From Chitinophagaceae bacterium (lineage in GTDB: Bacteria > Bacteroidota > Bacteroidia > Chitinophagales > Chitinophagaceae): a stretch of 64,000 bases of DNA. The notes under the pieces were generated by a model, which saw only the letters and a program-made list of their open reading frames with translations, was not told the origin of the DNA and searched no databases. A program made the position numbers and the translations under genes. Positions 60,153-64,000 of the stretch are shown piece by piece. The stretch lies in contig CANFKE010000011.1 of assembly GCA_947447465.1 (NCBI GenBank), forward strand, positions 30,811 through 94,810. Reading direction: 5' to 3'. Within the stretch, counting starts at the first letter, position 1, and each line of letters opens with the position of its first letter.

Positions 60153-61730
60153 TTAATTCAACGTCAAAATTATACTGTTCAGGTTTCTAACCTTTCTGTC
60201 AGGACCGATACCCTTGATGTTCTCAATGAATATTCTGTCACCCGGCTTTACACGCTGCTGCCATTTCTGTAATTCAGAATTGTCTGTGAAACGTGCTCCG
60301 CTTGGCTTGCTACATACCATACCAGGAACATAGTCACCACCCTTAGGAAGAATAGAAACAGTAAAGTCTGTGATCTGGAACTTAGCTTCAAACTCGAACT
60401 TTTCAAGAACTGCCTGTGGTGCGATAGCTACCTTGAACTCACCCACCCTCATTACACCTTCTCTCTTACCTAACAAATAAGCAACAGGGTCAGGAATGTA
60501 TTTAACACGAATTGGCATTGATGAAACTTTGATATCCGGAGATGATCTGTCTTTAGACTTCGCCATGATATCTACCATGAAGTTAGGATTTGGAGCAGTA
60601 CAGTTGATCATGTACTTACCATTACCACCGGTAGCAGTACCACCTGGAGGCAACTTCAAATAAACGTCTTCTATAGAATAACCCGCAGCACTTACAGTTA
60701 CCGGATTATCAACACCGATATAAAATACGTTCATCTTATCCAACTGCAATGATGCACCGGTAGTACCCACCATATAGTCGAATGACCATGGCTTAGTGAT
60801 CTTACCCTGCTCAGCAGTTTCCAAAGTAATTGTACCTTTTACTGTCTGCAAACCTGTACCTGCAGCTGTAGTTTCCCACTCAATAACACCATTCTTAGCA
60901 GGCTTCTTATTACCACCACCCTGAGAGATTGCCAATGTAGGCATGTTGCTCTTATTGAAGGCAGCCAACAATATTGTCGCTTCGATCTTATCACCAACGA
61001 GTGCATAAGTAGTTTTTGGAACAGCAACCGCTGCAGTAGTATCATATTTCAAGTCACGGGCGTGAGACAACTCAGCCAATTTCTTAATAACGATAGCTTC
61101 AGAACTACGAACATCATTCTGGAACTTAGAGAACATAGCCAATGCAGCGATAGCAGGCATGTGCTCGAAATTACCAATGTTCCAGTCACCTGTTGGGTTA
61201 TGGTCATGATTAGGTTTGCACTTTTCTACTACCAATGGCATAAATGGTGACAATGCAGCAGAATCATGAGGGATCTGACTCAACAGGAACGCTCTCATCT
61301 CAGTGATTCTCTTTTGAAGATCAGTACCACCCTTTCTTTCAACAAGAAGTGTAGTAGTCGCATCGATGTTGTCCATCTTATCTGGCATACCAGGCTCTTC
61401 TTTAGAATAACCTCCTGCTTCTATAACGATCTTCTTTTTCCACTCATCGAGGTACTTGATCATTTCGTCAGACTTCTTCACCACCTCATCGGCCTGAATT
61501 CTGTAAGGTCTTACCTTATCAGCCTGACCTGTTTCTTTTTCACTCGCTATGATCTGTGCATAAAGATCCTTCGTTCTTGCGTCGATGGATTCATTAGACT
61601 TATTCATACTAGTGCTCAACGTTCTGAACGCATTGAGGATCTCATTTGATACATTGAGGGCCAGCAGGGCAGTCAAAACCAGATACATCAGGTTGATCAT
61701 TATCTGCCGCGGCTCTTTAGGTATAGACAT
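60153..61730 (-). CDS. gldM: T9SS motor/stator component GldM/PorM
   Basis: 525 residues. Opens 'MSIPKEPRQIMINLMYLVLTALLALNVSNEILNAF' type single inner-membrane helix (about 8-30), then four periplasmic domains; the last ends 'ILPKGGDY...KPGDRIFIENIKGI...ILTLN', the segment that resembles the stand-alone protein at 5736-6176. GldL-GldM use the proton gradient to power T9SS export and gliding. 56 bases after gldL. Confidence 0.96.
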   Translation of the reverse strand: MSIPKEPRQIMINLMYLVLTALLALNVSNEILNAFRTLSTSMNKSNESIDARTKDLYAQIIASEKETGQADKVRPYRIQADEVVKKSDEMIKYLDEWKKKIVIEAGGYSKEEPGMPDKMDNIDATTTLLVERKGGTDLQKRITEMRAFLLSQIPHDSAALSPFMPLVVEKCKPNHDHNPTGDWNIGNFEHMPAIAALAMFSKFQNDVRSSEAIVIKKLAELSHARDLKYDTTAAVAVPKTTYALVGDKIEATILLAAFNKSNMPTLAISQGGGNKKPAKNGVIEWETTAAGTGLQTVKGTITLETAEQGKITKPWSFDYMVGTTGASLQLDKMNVFYIGVDNPVTVSAAGYSIEDVYLKLPPGGTATGGNGKYMINCTAPNPNFMVDIMAKSKDRSSPDIKVSSMPIRVKYIPDPVAYLLGKREGVMRVGEFKVAIAPQAVLEKFEFEAKFQITDFTVSILPKGGDYVPGMVCSKPSGARFTDNSELQKWQQRVKPGDRIFIENIKGIGPDRKVRNLNSIILTLN

Positions 61731-61786
61731 TCTTTATCTTTTACTATAAGTGAGTTATAATAATTTTTCGTTCGTTTGTTTAGCTA

Positions 61787-62623
61787 CTAGCGGCCCTGCA
61801 TAGCAGAAAGCATGTTGCCATATACCTTGTTAAGTGTAGTAAGGTTTGTAGCTAACAATCCTATCTGCTCCTTAGCGCTGGCTGCATCCTTAGCACTTGA
61901 TGCCATTGCATCAGATGCTGTAACTAGGTTGCTGTAGAACTTGTTCATAGCCTTCAGGTGGTTATTTGCATCCTGAAGTTCTACTTCATAGATCTGGTTC
62001 AATGTACCCAGGTTACGAGACAATACCTTAACCTGCTCGTGGAACTTAACTGTATCACCTGCAGCCTCATTGAATGAGCCCATAGTTTTAGCCGCACCCT
62101 GGAAAGTTGTTTTCATCTGACCCAAAGCTTCAGCCGCTTCACGCGCACCCTTAGAATATGCTTCTGTTGATGCAGTGATGTTGGTGATATCCTTGATCTG
62201 ATCTACTGTCTGACCAAATTTGTTGAAGCTTTCGCCCAAACGTTTCATGCTCTCCGGAGTGATCTTAGCTTCTTCAAGCATCTTATCCATTGCAGCAAGT
62301 CCTGCACCACCTTCTTTCTTAGCTTCTGCACCATGAGCACCTACATGCTTGATACCTTTTTTGTAAGCCTCAACGTGTGGATTCTCAGTAATACCAGGGT
62401 AAAAACGCTCCCAGTAGTAATCACTGTGTGGTGGGAGCAAACCAAGCATCGCGAAGATCACGGCCTCAGTGATCATACCTGAAGTAAGCATGACACTTGC
62501 ACCTGGCCAGTGCTGAATCTTAAAGAGGGCACCCATCAATACCACAGATGCTCCAAGACCTATGATCAGATTCTTAATGTACTTACCGGTGTTGGATTCA
62601 AAAAAGATTACTATCGGATTCAT
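61787..62623 (-). CDS. gldL: T9SS inner-membrane motor protein GldL/PorL
   Basis: 278 residues. Two membrane helices near the start (about 18-35 and 45-63; 'LIIGLGASVVLMGALFKIQHWPGASVMLTSGMITEAVIFAMLGLLPPH' region, containing the proton-path Glu in the second helix), then a long helical cytoplasmic domain with Ala/Met heptads. Partner of GldM. Follows gldK by 66 bases. Confidence 0.95.
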   Translation of the reverse strand: MNPIVIFFESNTGKYIKNLIIGLGASVVLMGALFKIQHWPGASVMLTSGMITEAVIFAMLGLLPPHSDYYWERFYPGITENPHVEAYKKGIKHVGAHGAEAKKEGGAGLAAMDKMLEEAKITPESMKRLGESFNKFGQTVDQIKDITNITASTEAYSKGAREAAEALGQMKTTFQGAAKTMGSFNEAAGDTVKFHEQVKVLSRNLGTLNQIYEVELQDANNHLKAMNKFYSNLVTASDAMASSAKDAASAKEQIGLLATNLTTLNKVYGNMLSAMQGR

Positions 62624-62689
62624 GTTATTTTTTAGTTTAACTTCTTTATACGTTATGGATAAAATGACCTGTCGTTAATGTTTTGTATA

Positions 62690-63970
62690 TTATTTGTTCC
62701 TCATCGGGCGTCTGTTGCTCAATGCAGGAGCAGGGTAAGTGATCACTGTACGGAAACCAATATATGGCTTAGCAGTATCAGCATACTCATAGTCACGAGT
62801 ACCCACCTGCAGGTAGTACGCTACGTCTCTCCAGCTACCACCACGTACCACTTTACGGGTAAGATAAACTGATGCGTTATCTTTTGCACTGTAACCAAGT
62901 TCAGGGTTGATATCAGCTACCTGATTGTATGAACCACCGAAATAAGCTGATGAAGTCCACTCAGATACGTTACCTGACATATTCTTCAGACCGAAATCGT
63001 TTGCTGCATATTTATCAACAGGAACTGTGTAAAGACCGCCATCAGCAGAGTAGTTACCACGCTGAGGCTTGAAGTTAGCCAGATAACAGCCTTTCTTATT
63101 GATGATGTAAGGACCGCCCCATGGATAAGGAGCTTCGTTACGACCACCACGTGCTGCATATTCCCACTCTTCTTCTGTTGGAAGACGGAAACGGCCTTCT
63201 GTGTACATTCTTGACTTATCACGCTCTGACCTCCAGAGGTTAGTACGCCAATCACAGAATGCATTACACTGATAGAAATTAACACCAACTACAGGATAGG
63301 TATTGAAACCCTGGAACCAGAAATACTGGCGAGCGATAGGCTCATTGTATGAGTAAGAGTATTGACGCACCCAAACTGTAGTATCAGGATAAGCAGGAAC
63401 ATCTTGCTTAACAACAAATGCCTTGTCGTTATAGCCCTTCATGTTTCTTGCCCTTGATGCGTTACCAAAGTCGAATGTTTCTGAATGATATACCAATGTG
63501 CTGGCGTTGATCAACTTAACACCCCAACCTGACTGATCAGCTGGTGTGTACATTGAAGCCAATTGATCCTGTACGTCTGCATCTCTCCAGTTGATACGTT
63601 TGTTCCAATCCAGACGAGTAGTACCATCCGGGTTGTCTTTTACGTACTGAAGGAGTGTGCGGGCAATAGAATCCTTTACCCAGTTAGTGAACTGACGATA
63701 TTCCTGATTCGAGATCTCGGTACCATCCATCCAGAATCCAACGATCTGAATGGTATGAATAGTCGCATCGTTTCTACCACGTACATCCTCGTCGCTGGCT
63801 CCCATCTTAAATGTACCTGAAGGCACATAGACCATGCCGATAGGCAATGGAGCCTTGTACATTAACCTTGTCTGATCACCTATTAATTGGCCATTGGAGC
63901 CCCTTTTCCCACAGCTTGCAAATAGTGCGAGCAATGCTAAAGCTGAGACTTTCAGGGATGTTCTTTTCAT
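62690..63970 (-). CDS. gldK: T9SS lipoprotein GldK/PorK
   Basis: 426 residues. Lipobox LFASC (Cys20). FGE-sulfatase fold (about 45-400): 'VPSGTFKMGASDEDVRGRNDATIHTIQIVGFWMDGTEISN', 'RLPTEEEWEYAARGG', 'NMSGNVSEWTSSAYF' and 'RGGSWRD'; in GldK this fold is structural rather than enzymatic. Forms the outer-membrane ring with GldN. First gene of the operon; the promoter is outside the visible 30 bases upstream. Confidence 0.95.
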   Translation of the reverse strand: MKRTSLKVSALALLALFASCGKRGSNGQLIGDQTRLMYKAPLPIGMVYVPSGTFKMGASDEDVRGRNDATIHTIQIVGFWMDGTEISNQEYRQFTNWVKDSIARTLLQYVKDNPDGTTRLDWNKRINWRDADVQDQLASMYTPADQSGWGVKLINASTLVYHSETFDFGNASRARNMKGYNDKAFVVKQDVPAYPDTTVWVRQYSYSYNEPIARQYFWFQGFNTYPVVGVNFYQCNAFCDWRTNLWRSERDKSRMYTEGRFRLPTEEEWEYAARGGRNEAPYPWGGPYIINKKGCYLANFKPQRGNYSADGGLYTVPVDKYAANDFGLKNMSGNVSEWTSSAYFGGSYNQVADINPELGYSAKDNASVYLTRKVVRGGSWRDVAYYLQVGTRDYEYADTAKPYIGFRTVITYPAPALSNRRPMRNK

Positions 63971-64000
63971 ACTACTAGTTATTATTTTAGCAATTTGGCA

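Overview
The window looks like a chromosomal segment of a member of the Bacteroidota, most likely Chitinophagales/Chitinophagaceae-like (taxon inferred, not proven). Direct signs are: the gliding/type IX secretion core gldK-gldL-gldM-gldN at the right end; giant Ig-repeat surface proteins with type A and type B T9SS sorting domains; many lipoproteins with Bacteroidota-style lipoboxes; lipid A and Kdo genes (lpxH, lpxD, kdsA); and repeated -7 promoter elements of the form TAnnTTTG about 10-100 bases before starts. No rRNA, tRNA, CRISPR array, integrase or transposase gene was seen.

Layout. 1-5.5 kb: two leftward T9SS-type surface proteins (the first runs off the window). 5.7-10.2 kb: an accessory stretch with a free-standing GldM C-terminal-like domain protein, a pair of duplicated lipoproteins sharing a duplicated upstream element, two more overlapping lipoproteins, an XRE regulator and an SH3b/zinc-ribbon membrane protein. 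10.3-18.6 kb: an AT-rich DUF2971 gene, thiolase, a 670-base repeat-bearing gap, galE, paaE, and an AhpC/AhpD peroxide-defence pair. 18.6-32.5 kb: lpxH-sixA-(sugar kinase/RapZ fusion) operon, three tandem outer-membrane barrels coupled to a 3-hydroxyacyl-CoA dehydrogenase and a fumarylacetoacetase-like hydrolase, a response regulator, lpxD-GNAT, a class IV aminotransferase, and a Crp-like regulator. 32.6-40.2 kb: a tetR-tolC-MFP-RND efflux operon with a palindromic operator and a divergent lipoprotein. 40.5-53 kb: fumC, a 1042-residue type B sorted protein, kdsA, a DPP IV-like peptidase, dapB, a GT87-like membrane enzyme and the rpsF-rpsR-rplI operon with a structured leader. 53-64 kb: paaA-paaB, kbl, a TMTC-like TPR membrane protein, comB and the gldKLMN operon.

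How the genes fit together. gldKLMN builds the T9SS motor and ring that should export the three giant proteins. paaA, paaB and paaE encode parts of the phenylacetyl-CoA epoxidase. They lie 38 kb apart but share an identical 12-base sequence containing the -7 box; with the thiolase, the hydroxyacyl-CoA dehydrogenase and the FAH-family hydrolase they suggest dispersed aromatic or beta-oxidation-like catabolism. lpxH, lpxD and kdsA serve the outer membrane. Almost all intergenic ends of operons carry clear hairpin terminators.

Best candidates for something new: the lipoprotein cassette at 6.4-9.0 kb (duplicated 30-base element, conserved two-cysteine motif, start codon buried in a perfect 14-base-pair hairpin); the stand-alone secreted GldM-domain protein; the AmgK-like kinase/RapZ-C fusion; and the 10-base tandem AAGTGGCAGA array at 12.9 kb. 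All functional statements come from reading motifs by eye; no searches were run.
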